Shown one piece after another: positions 35,813 through 48,534 of a DNA stretch of 64,000 nt (the stretch's first letter is position 1; each line of letters opens with the position of its first letter). Source of the stretch: Pogonophryne albipinna (taxonomy: Eukaryota > Chordata > Actinopteri > Perciformes > Artedidraconidae); the NCBI GenBank assembly GCA_028583405.1, contig CM053243.1:21183550-21247549 (forward strand), given 5' to 3'. The position numbers and the translations under genes are program-made. The notes below the pieces were generated by a model that was not told the origin of the DNA, did no database searches, and saw nothing but the letters and a program-made list of their open reading frames with translations.

Positions 35813-36300
35813 TTACGGCTGCGTCGCGTCGAAAAATAGACTTCAATCCTATTTCGAGCGGAGCCTTGCGGACGCCGCGGCGCGGCCGTAACGCGCCGCA
35901 GACGGACCCGGTGGTAACTGGGGGTCCTGGAAAGAAAGACAAGCGTTGCAGCAGCAAGAAGCCATTCAAGGAACCGGCAATACAAGACTGCATGTTTGGT
36001 GAGTTTCCTCCCCTGCAAACTACTTATTAGCTTAAGTTTAGGGAGTGAGGTGTGACTGATGGTGATTCAGAACATAATTATGCTCTTTGTGAGCCATATA
36101 GTACCCAGGGTTCGTACGGGTGCTTGAAATCCTTGAAAATGCTTGAAATTTGACGTGGGGTTTTCAAGGTTGGGAAAGTGCTTGAATTTTGGGAATGGTG
36201 CTTGAAATTGAGATAAAGTGCTTGAAAATGTAAATGCTTTACTTTTACAATAAATTGCTGTCTGACTGAATAGTTCGCTTTTTAGATTAAAAGAAAAGAA

Positions 36301-36603
36301 TTGCTTCGCTTCTACATAAAACATCTCCGCTCCGACCTTCCCGCGCTATGCGCGCGACCTGCAAGTGTAAATTGTGTTACGTGTGACCTGGGCATTCTGA
36401 TGAGAGTGATAGATGACTGTGTGCCAGGAGGTTGCAGTTTCAACGAGCATTGGCTAGCAGAAGACAAATACAAGCCATGGCTAAGACGAGGGTCAAGCCC
36501 ACGAGTAGCCTCCTGCAAAGTTTGCAAAAATAACGATGCGAGAGTCTGCGCTGACGAGCCACATGAAAGGTACGCCGTAGTAGAGCATTTTAGATTAGGC
36601 TAA
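36301..36603 (+). pseudogene. Possible transposase zinc-finger N-terminal fragment
   Basis: The frame contains CSFNEHWLAEDKYKPWL then RVASCKVCKN, the layout (FN-x-x-WL ... CxxC) seen at the start of many hAT-type transposases. No His pair or catalytic domain follows before the frame ends. It lies in the element 36106-38486. A GT donor-like sequence (AAAGGTACGC) follows ARVCADEPHE. Confidence 0.45.
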
Positions 36604-37404
36604 CGTTGCATGTTTAAGCTAACGTTAGCGAGCTGAATAGCGAACTCGATTGAGGGATAATAATAATTGCAGGGGACAATCATTTCAGAGGAGCGTACCT
36701 ATGTTAATATGTGCGTTACAGTCGCCATCGTGTGGTGTTCAGAGGATGAAGCACTCACGGCATTTCGTGTTATAGTCACGAAATATAATCTATTAATTCG
36801 ACACAGAGCGATTTTGAAAGCAATGTATTTCTACTGGTAGTATGTTTCGTGCCTAAACCAAATGTGACTTGCTCTATCGAAATCAGTCACATTGACCCGA
36901 AGACACATTTTCGTTTGTATTACTGGTCTGGGGGAAGCTCGCGAGTGTGTGTATTTTTGCGTTTGTGTACCGGGGAAACACTTACAAGAAACACCGGCTG
37001 TTGTTATGCTTGCTGTGACTGTTAAATTAGTCCGTTCTCTGCTTGTAATTATGCCGTTACAAGCTTCAAAGTTGTATTTATCATCTGAATTTGCCGAAAC
37101 AAGTTTAATATTCTGAAAGCCAATACTTTGTTTATTCGAAAACAGATGAAAACAAACTGTCTTTTATATAAAATTGAAGTATTATACAAGTAAAACTACA
37201 TTTTGCTTTAATCCCATCATGTAATTGTAGAATGAACACAGTCTTCCTTTGAAGATGTATAAGTCAGGTGTCTTGAGGAGTCAAAATTACCTACAAATCA
37301 TTGTAAACATTTGTAAATATTATTTTCCACTTGTTACCATTGTGAGGCTATTTTTATGCAGCTCTGCGTAATTTTGTAGGCTACAATTCAGACTAATACA
37401 CTAC

Positions 37405-38108
37405 CAGAGGTGGAATAAGTACTCAGATATTGTACTTGAGTAAAAGTACAAGTACTCAGATCTTGTAGTGAAATTATAAGGTACTCAGATCTTGTACTTA
37501 GTAAAAGTAGAAGTACTCAGATCTTGTACTTAGTAAAAGTACTCAGATCTTGTACTTGAGTAAAAGTAGAAGTACTCAGATCTTGTACTTGAGTAACAGT
37601 AGAAGTACTCAGATCTTGTACTTGAGTAAGTAGAAGTACTCAGATATTGTACTTGAGTAAAAGTAGAAGTACTCAGATCTTGTACTTGAGTAAAATAGAA
37701 GTACTCAGATTTTGTGCTTGAGTAAAAGTAGAAGTACCAGAGTGTAGGAATACTCTGTTTCAGTAAAAGTCCTGCATTCAAAATGTTCCTCAAGTAAAAG
37801 TATAAAAGTATTCTCATCAAAATATAGTTAAAGACAGTAAAAGTAGTCCTTGTGCAGATTGGTCCATTTCAGAATAATATATATGATATGTTTTATAATG
37901 ATTGATCATGAAAGTGTTCTCAAAGCTGGTAAAGGTGCAGCTAGTTTGAATGACTTTGTATACTGCAGGGTAGCTTGTGGATTTACTCCAGGTGGAACTA
38001 AAGTCTGATTTAACACTTGATTATATTTCACATCATTCATCCACATCTGTGAAGTAACTAAAGGTATTAAATACATGTAGTGGAGCAAAAGTACACCATT
38101 TACCTCTG
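37405..38108. mobile_element. CAGAGGTGG non-autonomous element with tandem core, nested
   Basis: Termini CAGAGGTGGAATAAG and the complement of CAGAGGTAAATGGTG. A core of irregular tandem units (GTACTTGAGTAAAAGTAGAA and AGTACTCAGATCTT) lies at about 37425-37735. The opposite-strand relative is at 1-438. No clear target duplication. It sits inside the 36106-38486 element. Confidence 0.75.
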
Positions 38109-38867
38109 ACTTATGTTTACTGCCAACCTAAAAGTACCTCAAAAATAGTAATCAATAATGTATTGAAAAGTTATTTGGCTGATTGTTTTATATTGGCTCA
38201 GACAGGTTATATGGGAGGCCCAGTCTACGTACAGATCACTAATTTAGAAATTTCTTTTCTTTAATTTTTCATCCTCGTGTAGAATGCTATCACGAAACAC
38301 ACATTTGGTTGTTTATAGCATAAAGAACATCTGATTTAATGTGAGGTAGGGAAATAATCATTTGAGTATGTGTATATAAATATGTAATTTACAACAGCTG
38401 TAAGATGCTTGAAAAGCTGGAAAATGCACCTTGAAAATGCTTGAAAAGTGCTTGAATTTGACTTTGGAAAAGGTGTAAGAACCCTGAGTACCAACTACCG
38501 AGTTTGAATCCAACTCCTATAATGTATTTTATGTCTCTCTGTAATCCCCTGTTGAAGAATAAAGCATGAACTTAATCTAACAAAAAAGGTTAGGTTGGAA
38601 TCAGGTGATGGTGAAGCTATAAGAAATAAACCAAAAAAAGACAACCTAATTGGTGAGCTTTAGAGGTGCTCGGATGCAAATGTTATTACCTGGATAGAGC
38701 CAGGCGAGCCGTTTGCTCCTCTTTCCAGTCCAGTCTTTTAGCAAACTGGCTGCTGACTGTAGCTTGTGTTACTGTACAGAGTGAGAGTGATTTTCTTATT
38801 ATAACAGAAGTTGTATGTACACACTCTCTCTCTTCCTCACGCTTATTTTTGTAATCTTGTCTTTCAG

Positions 38868-39019
38868 CTGCTGCTCGGCAGTTCGACCGCAAGCTGACCC
38901 ACAATGGCTTCAGTGAAACTGTGAAGATGTGGCTTCGTTATGCTCCAGAGCGCGAGGGAGGCATCCCAAGGAACACAAGTGAAACGAACACAAGTGAAAC
39001 AAACGCAAGTCCAACTTAG
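38868..39019 (+). other. Possible terminal coding exon, gene unknown
   Basis: A pyrimidine-rich acceptor (CTTGTCTTTCAG, ending 38867) opens a 49-codon frame to TAG (39017-39019) that includes RQFDRKLTHNGFSETVKMWL. An AATAAA-type signal follows at about 39363. A donor at 35998/35999 (TTTG|GTGAGT) is phase-compatible. I do not recognise the peptide; it could be a host exon or an old transposon exon. Confidence 0.3.
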
Positions 39020-39668
39020 GGTACCCCACCACACTCTAATGTGTTTTCCTTGTTCATACAGTACAAAGGTTATCGCCTCATAGACAATACTGTTCTTTCA
39101 TGGACAATAGACTGTTGTTCTTACAGTCAAACATAAGTCAAATGTTTACAGCTTCGCCTTCATGGAAGACTTGAAGCTTCAGGCTGTTCTTGTTTGGAGT
39201 TGCACCAATGGTTCTTACACACCCTCTTTTTTTTATGGGGGTATCTTGTGTCACTGTATATTTGCACATACGATGTGTCCTCTGCATTTATTCCACAGCG
39301 TTTGGGGAGCAATAACGGGTTAAGAGTCTTGCTCAGGGACGCATTGCTGCCTGTTTTCTAAAATAAATTTGAATATTAAAATCATGTTTTCTGTCATTTT
39401 TAGTTTTGATTTCATACATTTTGGGAAATATGGTAATTCAAGGTAATTTTGAACAAGCTAATAACAATCGTCTGCCAACAATACATGGTGTAGTGTGTGT
39501 TTACAAGTTTGGACCACTTCATTCAGTACAGTATTGATGTTGCACTTGTTAATGGTCTGTTAAGATGTAGACCTATACGCAGAAAAGTCATTGGTGAAAA
39601 ACATTCACTTTTTTAATGTGTTACAGTATGCTTAGAAAAGTTGAATATTTTAATGTAAGTTTTACATT

Positions 39669-39955
39669 TAGATTCCCATTTAGATGATGGTTGAATCAAT
39701 ATTGATTCCTAACACTGATTCAATATAAAATCAACTAAAATGTATATGTAGATTTCCATTTGGATGATGGTTGAATCAATATTGATTCCTAACACTGATT
39801 CAATATAAAATCAACTACAATTTACATGTAGATTCACATTTGGATGATGGTTGAATCAATGTCGATTCCTAACATTGATTCAATGTAAAATCAACCAAAA
39901 ATGTGCATGTAGATTCCTATTTAGATGATGGTTGAATCAACATTGATAGTGTCAG
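39669..39955. repeat. 80-81 bp tandem repeat, about 3.6 copies
   Basis: TAGATT starts recur at 39669, 39749, 39829 and 39910. Units carry GATGATGGTTGAATCAATAT. The first two contain the perfect 16-bp palindrome GAATCAATATTGATTC. Related TTCAACATTGATTC motifs continue to about 40100, ending GCTATCTGGGTT. Confidence 0.92.
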
Positions 39956-40433
39956 TTATGGTTGAAAGTCCAACGTTTATTCAACATTAAAACAATTTGC
40001 GCTTTCTGTTTAATTTCAATGTCCGGGTTTCAACATGGATTCAATATTTCTGCCTAACCATATTTCAACATTGATTCACTCATATTTTGCTATCTGGGTT
40101 GTTACTGTTTGAACTAACGTAGCAACGGCACGAACTGTCTCGATAGCGTTTTTGAGGAGCTTTTTGATTATAGATTTGAAAACATCGTTGCTTGCTTTAA
40201 AAGTAGCACAACTCATTATGTCAAACCTTGAAAAGTATCTAGATATCCCTGCCCTAATGCCAAAGTAACCGGCAACTGAATATGTGTTGCCGTTTGATGT
40301 CTATGTCTGGACCGCTGCGTAAAAAGGAGGGTTTCGGCCACATTACTTCTCTTCTTACTTCTATAAGAATAAAACACGGAGGACGGAGATCTCTTTTTCT
40401 CCCCCTCTTCTGACAGCCCAGCAGCTGATCTCA

Positions 40434-40655
40434 GAGCACGCTCCCCTCTCCTGCAGGGGGGCGTGGTCAGCTGCAGCTCACAGAATCAGCCCCCTGCAAA
40501 AACAGCGCTGGAAAGAGCAAATAGAGAGAAATGAGGCATGGCTAAAATGCAGGATCTTTTTGGTGTTTTGAAAAAAAAACTATATTTATATACTTTATAT
40601 AGGTATGGCCCTACAATATATTGTTCAAATATCGCATGATATGTCCCCTTAAGTG
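40434..40655. mobile_element. TTAA MITE, copy 3 (partial)
   Basis: Matches the complement of the left part of copy 1 (CTCCCCTCTCCTGCAGGGGG and GGCATGGCTAAAATGCAGGA). It ends CGCATGATATGTCCCC-TTAA. The left boundary is not clear. Confidence 0.7.
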
Positions 40656-40659
40656 AAAA

Positions 40660-43600
40660 TCTCCTCTGTGTGTGGCTGCCCTCTCTGCATAGCGGATGAG
40701 TTTCTCCCTTATCAGTTGGTGCCTGTTGATTTTTCAGAGAAATGTGTATTATTTGACGTCATCCATGTGTGCGTCAAACCTTTGATGCTGAGTAACATGC
40801 ACTGACTGTCAATGAGTCGCTGAGTGGCTGAAAGAGCTTCCTGGTATAGTTATGGCAATCATTTCCTCCTCTGCAGCTGTACTCATCTAAAAAAAGAAGT
40901 TTATTAAAAGTGCAAATAAACAAAGAAAAACAACAAGCTTTTGACAAAACAGTTTTTATGAGAGAGCCTTCATATAAACAGGTATTTTAGTTTTCTAAAT
41001 GACTGTTGGAGGTGGTGAATATGTTGGTGTAGTTACTTCTGAATCACAGCCAATGGAAAAATAAAATACTCTTGCAGTTACTCAAGTGCAGTCAAGATTA
41101 TGTGAATACTTGTAGTCTAACCTCAGATTAAGTCTACCCTTAAACCAGAGCAATACAAAAACATATAAAAAGGAGAAAATAAACAAAACTTTTAGCTCAT
41201 GACCAAAAATTAATTGTAAATAAAAAGATGTTCCTCTTTGGACCACGTAGAGTGCAAGGAAAACTGTAACTGGGAAACAATATTACTAACAGGTCCAGAT
41301 ACTAATAGCTCTTTGAGGCTGAAATAAATGCTAAATTCTAATGTCATCATGCATTTCATGGTTACAATGAAAATGCTAACATGTTGATGATCAGCATGTT
41401 TATACATGTCCTCCAGCTTAGTTTTGCATGTTAGAATGAGTCACTTGATAATTATAGTAAGAGTAAGTACAAAGTACAACTGATGCTGGTGGGAATTTAG
41501 ATTTCTGTATTTCCATTGATAAACAAAAATCGTAGCACATGTTGGCGCTTGATGAAAGGTCAGATAATCAAGTCCTTAGGATTCATCCTCAGGGGAACAT
41601 GAATATTGTGCAAAGTTTCCAATATTTCTAACTCTAGTTACGATATATTAGTATGGACCAAAGCAGTGTAGAGCCAAGCTGCTAGTGTTGCTCAACTAAC
41701 AGTGGAACATACGAAACAGGTGTTTTATGATCAAATGTTTGTAGCTCCAATTAACGTAATGAAATAAATAAAATACATTTAATGTCGTAATTCCATTATT
41801 ATTATTATACAGCTTCATATAAATACTAACATTACATTTTAGCATTTAAATGTACTAACACACTTCCGTTCACTGGCAGCACATGTTGAAATAGCATTTG
41901 CACGACGGATTATCTCACGTTCTGAAGAGCACATAAAAAGATCATCAGCAGTAAGCCTATCACACACCGTCAATGTTTTTATCTCCAGTCCCAGGACTGC
42001 TGTCGAGCTTAATAATGGGAATTTATTAAATCCGTCTGTTAGGTAAAATTACTGTGTTTACCATGCTGACAGTAAATCAGATAGCACATGCAACAGATGA
42101 AATCTTGCTGGAGAAAACAAAAACACATTTAGTCTGAATGAACAGAGGAGTCTCATCTGCCGCCCGAGTCTGCAACACCAGACTGTGATAAGAGCCATCT
42201 TCAGGATTCATTTGAAGGCTCGGAAAGAGAAATGTTATTTGTTTTATTACCTGATGATATAGTCCCTGTCCTCGTCAAGACACTATAATGGTGTGTGGAC
42301 AACAACAGCCTTCATTTCAGTCAACCTGTAACACACTGACTATATCACCCTTGGTTCAGAAGCAAATATGCCAAGTCAAACACACCTATGCACACTATAG
42401 GCCTATGTATTTTACACACATTTTTGTACCTATATTCAGGACAGGAACTCATCTTGGAAAATAATCGGGAAAAAAACAAGATGGTCCGTCTTGTTTTGTT
42501 CTGATACAGAAATGTTGTCAACTATAACATCTGGCTTCTTGTTTTATTATAACCCACTGACAGAAATACATGGTCATCCTCAGAGTCAGACCCCTAGGGT
42601 GACTAATACACATAAATTAAAAACAATGTTTGTTTATCCATACTGGCTGGGACAATTCCCTGTACGTTGGATGCATTGATGCTTTGCAACCCTGATGACC
42701 CCTTCGCCTCAATGTGTGTTCATACAAGAGAAACATAACCAAACTGAGACAATAGTCACTTCATTTGCTCCTCACTGCTGAGCTATTTTCTTTTTCCTAT
42801 CCTTTTACAATATAAATCCTACAGACTGTCTTTGTTGAATGATGGAGCATTCATCCCTTGCCTTTCGTATCCCCCCTCCCCGTCAATCTACATCCCTTCC
42901 TGTTCTGGATTAACTGCTGTTTATCTAAGTACGAGCAGGTGCTAGCAGAAGAATCCCCCAGGATTTCATCTTTTTTTGAAACTTGTTTACCATTCACATA
43001 TTGGTGCCCTGTTTGCTATCAATGTGTAGCTGCTGCCTTTGTGTGTCGTGGAGAATAGGGAAAGATGGATTCCTGTTATCCAAACATTACAAAACGCAGC
43101 ATATTCTATCACTGAATAAAGCGAGACTGACACTGGCCCATTATGCTGTGGTTGACAGTTACATATATATATTATGGAGTTGTCAGCCTATTATTGTATG
43201 ATAGCTTGTCAGTATGTAGCAGTTTATGTAAAATCTACCGTGTTCTTGATAAACAAACCTGGTCTATTGTGGTGGTTGTTTTTTTGCCATTCTGTCTCTC
43301 TACTATTTTTAAAACCATTATCTTTCACTTTCAGGTTGCACAAAACCGAAGGTGCAGGATGTCTGTGTCTGACCTGTTAAGAGAACATTATGTCCTGTGC
43401 TTGTCGGGAATCTCGTGAATCATAAAACATTGAAGGTATTTCATACAGAAGAACCATTGGTAAATAAATGTTTTCAGAGGTTGCATATATATAATGAGTT
43501 TGTAAATCTCTGAGGTCGCATGTACTGTTATACAAAGTACGCTGTCTTCCTAATGGAATATGTGTTCCCAGCTGTTTGAAATCTATAAAGGATAGAGTGC

Positions 43601-44866
43601 TCATCACTATATCCTTAAGAAAAATACATGACAAAATACAAACACATAGAAAACCTTAAGGTAAAGAATAAATTGCTGACATTTTGAAAGTAATATACGA
43701 ATGTTAACCCATTTCAATAATCACACAAAGAAAGTCTCTATGTAGACTTTTAAATAATGTACCCTTTTCAATTTCTCAAAGACATTCAGGCAAACATTTG
43801 TGAGTACAGATAGAAAGAGTTGTTTATCTTTTATGCAACAGTTTGTCGGTAAAAAGCTCCCCTGCTTGTTTTTTCATTCATATTAAAATATTTTTCAGTT
43901 TTGCACATGCACATAAATATAAACGTTGCTACTACATATCAGTTTCTTTGAACACTCTAGGTCTAGGACATATTTATCACGTATTATAAAAGTGGCATTA
44001 TGTAGGCTGCCAAGATTTCCAAAGCAAAAGTCCCAATAGAGAAAATAAAGAACTGAGTGTTCAAGGTCCTCTTTAATTACATTTCTCCTGGATTCATTAT
44101 TTAACTATAATGAGCAATAGATTCAAAGCCTCGGGCAGATCAAGGATGTTACTGCTGTCATGGTTGGACCATGAACAAAGTGGCAAGGCAGCAGGACAGA
44201 CAGAAACATACTGAAGCAGATTTTCACTCCCAACTCAAATCAATCAACAAAATAAATCAAAAAGCACTCATGGACTGCAACTCAACAAACTATAAAAGTT
44301 CCCTTTTTATTCTAATGTATGTACTGTCAACTGCATCAAACTGCTGCATCAATGCTCTGGTAATGTACAGGTTTTATATAGGCTGATATTTCACATATGC
44401 GTCCATTTATGAATCATTAACGCAGCAATACTGTGGGAGCCTTGGTGATAATGAATATGGATGTTGGCAGCATCTCTTCTGTCGAATGGAGGCCTCAGTA
44501 TGGGTGCGCTGGCATGGAGCGAGAAATGTGGTTTTTGGCCGCTGTTGCATCCCATGTGTCACAGACTTGACAACTCTCTTTCATCCCCTCCATTTACTGT
44601 CATTTCCACTTGTGCTCGCCAACAAGAATATGAGATTAGACAACAACAACAAAAACATACTTACTTTAAATTCATTTGCTGATATGTTTGAAAGAAGAGA
44701 AAATAGCTTCTATACAAAATATAAGTTGGGTTTGATCAGTAAAGCAAACTGATAACATTACTGTTTTTTATTAAACGCAATGTATCATATTAAAGCAGAC
44801 TATAATGAACAGCTATACTATAACATCATCACATTTGATACATATTACTGTAAACTGTATATATGT
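40660..44866. other. Intergenic DNA, no gene recognised
   Basis: AT-rich with only short chance frames. No repeat boundaries that I can support. Confidence 0.5.
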
Positions 44867-44979
44867 GTATAGATTAGGCCTGTCAAGTTAACGCGTTAAT
44901 AACGCGTTAATGCAAAAAAAAATAAACGCCACAAATTATTTTAACGCGATTAACGCATGTGTATTTTTTTTCCTCGGCC

Positions 44980-45379
44980 GCCCCGTAGTTTCAGAGCGCA
45001 GTTTAAAATACCATCTACAAGCTGATGCTGACAGCCCCGCTCCTGCCGTCCGCTGGCGGCAGACCACACTTCCACGCTCACCGGCAGGCACCGACTGGCC
45101 ATCGGGAGGACCGGGAGGGTGTGTGTATGTGTGGCCCGAGCGAGCGAGAGAGAGATCTTACGTGCATTGTTGTTGTTGGCATCTGGTGCTAGCTAGCTGC
45201 GCTAACGGATATAAGGAGCTGTTTCAAAGAAAACAGAGGAGTGACATTTCGCCACAACTGCGCCGAGCACTTGACTTTATGCAGGAAGCCAGACAGTGGG
45301 ACATTGTACGAGAAGTCAGCACACTCAGCACGGATAGTGTGCGCAACATGATTGCAGCGTCCAGGCAGCTCCAACAATC
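44980..45379 (+). pseudogene. hAT/ZBED-type transposase fragments
   Basis: The open frame reads SLKYHLQADA..., like the end of a BED finger, followed by RRQTTL-like sequence. Later it reads WDIVREVSTLSTDSVRNMIAASRQLQ, which resembles the W-x-I...TD-x-x-x-NM block of the hAT catalytic core. The stretch between is missing or replaced and the frame runs into the CA repeat. Defective. Confidence 0.55.
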
Positions 45380-45381
45380 CA

Positions 45382-45536
<155 letters not shown>

Positions 45537-46349
45537 ATTGGTATTGTATTATTGCATGAGAGGTTCCTGTAATGTTCAGAGGTTGTTGTGTTTAATATTC
45601 ATGAGAATATTTGTCATTGTTCAAATGATAATAAACATTAGCATAAAGCATATTTGTCCACTCATATGTTGATAAGAGTATTAAAAACTTGAAAAATATT
45701 CCTCTAAGGTACATTTAGAACAGATCAAAAATGTGCGATTAATCGCGATTAACTATGGACAATCATGTGATTAATCGCGATTAAATATTTGAATTGACTG
45801 ACAGCCCTCGTATAGATACATATACATTAGTATTAATGGGATGGGACTTTGTGTTGGATAGAAATAAATAAAATAATGGCTGCAATAAATTACTTGTGCC
45901 AGTGGCAGAGCTCTGATAATGAGCCTATTAGCTCCACTGCTGGTGCTGTTCAATAACATGTGAAGTAACAGGTGATTAATATCATACTTTTTATTTGAGT
46001 GTATAAATGTAATGTAAAAGGGCTGTTGTTTAATCAAAGTGAAATATATGAAGCGGGTCATAATGAGGCTGTACAACAAACTACAATTTTAATCAGTACA
46101 TTTTCACTGAGAGCAATGCTTTCTTTTCCAGGATCCAGCTGCTGCCACCCAAACACATTTACACCTGGAAGCTTTCCACTCTGCCCCGTACAACCACAAT
46201 CATGTTAATGAGCAAGACCAAAATGTGTCCAGTTGGTCGTTAGCATGTTCCAGCTAGTGATTGATTCCATTCTCGGAAGTTGTTGGTACCTGTTCATGTG
46301 GATAGTTATGTAAATTGTAAATCCCTGTAATGATGCTGTATGATGTCCT

Positions 46350-46475
46350 TTTTGTAGTTCTGTTTATGTTTTTATGTTTCATGTGGAACCTACTTGAGCA
46401 GATCTCCCTTGAAAAAGAGATCAATGATCTCAATGGGATACACTTGGATAAATAAAGGTATTCAATTAAATGAAA
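46350..46475 (+). repeat. LINE 3'-tail fragment
   Basis: GATCTCCCTTGAAAAAGAGA, ATGATCTCAATGGGA and AATAAAGGTATTCAA form a widespread teleost non-LTR retrotransposon tail. No coding part. Confidence 0.6.
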
Positions 46476-46744
46476 TTCTCACAAAGCATTCATACTGTAT
46501 ATAGCTATTTTTTCTCATTTACACAATTTACAGTGGGGCAAAAAAGTATTTAGTCAGCCACCAATTGTGCAAGTTCTCCCACTTAAAAAGATGAGAGGCC
46601 TGTAATTTTCATCCTAGGTATACCTCAACTATGAGAGACAGAATGAGAAAAAAAAATCCAGAAAATCACATTGTCTGATTTTTAAAGAATTTATTTGCAA
46701 ATTATGGTGGAAAATAAGTATTTGGTCAATAACAAAAGTTCATC

Positions 46745-47767
46745 TCAATACTTTGTTATATACCCTTTGTTGGCAATGACAGAGTTCAAACGTTTTCTGT
46801 AAGTCTTCACAAGGTTTTCACACACTGTTGCTGGTATTTTGGCCCATTCCTCCATGCAGATCTCCTCTAGAGCAGTGATGTGTTGGGGCTGTCGCTGGGC
46901 AACACGGACTTTCAACTCCCTCCAAAGATTTTCTATGGGGTTGAGATCTGGAGACTGGCTAGGCCACTCCAGGACCTTGAAATGCTTCTTACGAAGCCAC
47001 TCCTTCGTTGCCCGGGCGGTGTGTTTGGGATCATTGTCATGCTGAAAGACCCAGCCACGTTTCATCTTCAATGCCCTTGCTGATGGAAGGAGGTTGTCAC
47101 TCAAAATCTCACGATACATGGTCCCATTCATTCTTTCCTTTACACGGATCAGTCGTCCTGGTCCCTTTGCAGAAAAACAGCCCCAAAGCATGATATTTCC
47201 ACCCCCATGTTTCACAGTAGGTATGGTGTTCTTTGGATGCAACTCAGCATTCTTTCTCCTCCAAACACGTCTAGTTGAGTTTTTACCAAAAAGTTCTATT
47301 TTGGTTTCATCTGACCATATGACATTCTCCTAATCCTCTTCTGGATCATCTAAATGCTCTCTAGCAAACTTCAGACGGGCCTGGACATGTACTGGCTTAA
47401 GCAGGGGGACATGTCTGGCACTGCAGGATTTGAGTCCCTGGTGGCGTAGTGTGTTACTGATGGTAGCCTTTGTTACTTTGGTCCCAGCTCTCTGCAGGTC
47501 ATTGACTAGGTCCCCCCGTGTGGTTCTGGGATTTTTGCTCACCGTTCTTGTGATCATTTTGACCTCACGGGGTGAGATCTTGCGTGGAGCCCCAGATCGA
47601 GGGAGATTATCAGTGGTCTTGTATGTCTTCCATTTTCTAATAATTGCTCCCACAGTTGATTTCTTCACACCAAGCTGCTTACCTATTGCAGATTCAGTCT
47701 TCCCAGCCTGGTGCAGGTCTACAATTTTGTTCCTGGTGTCCTTTGACAGCTCTTTGGTCTTGGCCAT
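46745..47767 (-). pseudogene. Tc1 transposase, interrupted by one in-frame stop
   Basis: Cut-and-paste transposase. The N-terminal part from Met 47767 has the paired helix-turn-helix ([16 protein letters not shown]) and a PRSGAPRK linker. The frame stays the same across a TAG at 47330-47332, where the family has Trp (EED-W-ENVIW). It then continues with SDETK (first Asp), the NDPKHTA segment (second Asp) and NPIENLW (Glu) to a natural stop before 46745. About 340 codons in total. All three DD34E residues are seen and no frameshift is apparent, so the copy is disabled by a single visible nonsense change. Confidence 0.93.
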
Positions 47768-47909
47768 AGTGGAGTTTGGAGTGTGACTGTTTGAGGTTGT
47801 GGACAGGTGTCTTTTATACTGATAACGAGTTCAAACAGGTGCCATTAATACAGTTAACAAGTGGAGGACAGAGGAGGCTCTTAAAGAAGAAGTTACAGGT
47901 CTGTGAGAG

Positions 47910-48534
47910 TAGGGCTGAACGATTAATCGATTTTAAATCGAAATCGCGATTTGAAATGATGCGATTATCAAATCGCAAAGCCTGCGATTTGAATTTTTTT
48001 TTTTTTTAAACACACAAGAAAAAAGATTTTTTTTGTTGTGTGTCATCCAAACCAATCAGAAGTGCTGTGCTCCACATGTACCATCCATTGTTAATCAATC
48101 AGAAGTGGCCCATGATAGAAGGTGATAGACAGATTGATCCAATCACCTGCCAAGTATTTTTGAAAGTGCCTGCCCTTTCCAAATGGCTTCCAATGGAGCT
48201 TTCCTAGATGGTTTGGTGAAACAAACCATCTGAGTCAGGTTAGTAATGCTCCATCACAAGTTTCTATTACAGGGTGAATCTTAAATTGAAGCTTGACTTT
48301 AAAGCAACCCAACGGAAGTTTCATGTAAGTTTAGTTCTTTCATTCGTAGCTCGGGCTGCGGGGGTGCTAGAGACGGGAGTACGTTGATACGACCTTCCTA
48401 GCCGGAGTTATGGCCACATTTTACAATAAACTTACGTTGGGTCGCTTAAAAACAAATATCGCAATTCGAATCGCAATCGCAATATTTGTCAGAAAAATCG
48501 CAATTAGATTTTTTCCCAAAATCGTGCAGCCCTA
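47910..48534. mobile_element. hAT-type MITE nested in the Tc1 element
   Basis: Termini TAGGGCTGAACGATTAATCG and the complement of TAGGGCTGCACGATTTTGG, 625 bp, with an exact 8-bp duplication TGTGAGAG (47902-47909 and 48535-48542). AT-rich ends with repeated ATCGCGATT/AATCGCAAT motifs. No transposase. Confidence 0.92.

Larger units (their letters stand above)
36106..38486. mobile_element. 2.4 kb DNA-transposon derivative with CAGGGTTC termini
   Basis: Ends CAGGGTTCGTACGG and the complement of CAGGGTTCTTACACC, bounded by AGTACC on both sides (36100-36105 and 38487-38492). Subterminal clusters of GCTTGAAA/TTCAAGC occur at both ends. Inside are a zinc-finger-like N-terminal fragment (36300-36600), a segment shared with 58890-59160, and a nested repeat at 37405-38108. 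Probably hAT-related, though the 6-bp flank is shorter than the usual 8 bp. Confidence 0.7.

Noticed and set aside
36106..38486. Exact assignment of this element to the hAT superfamily
   Set aside because: The ends and zinc-finger-like fragment fit, but the 6-bp flank and absent catalytic region leave the superfamily open.
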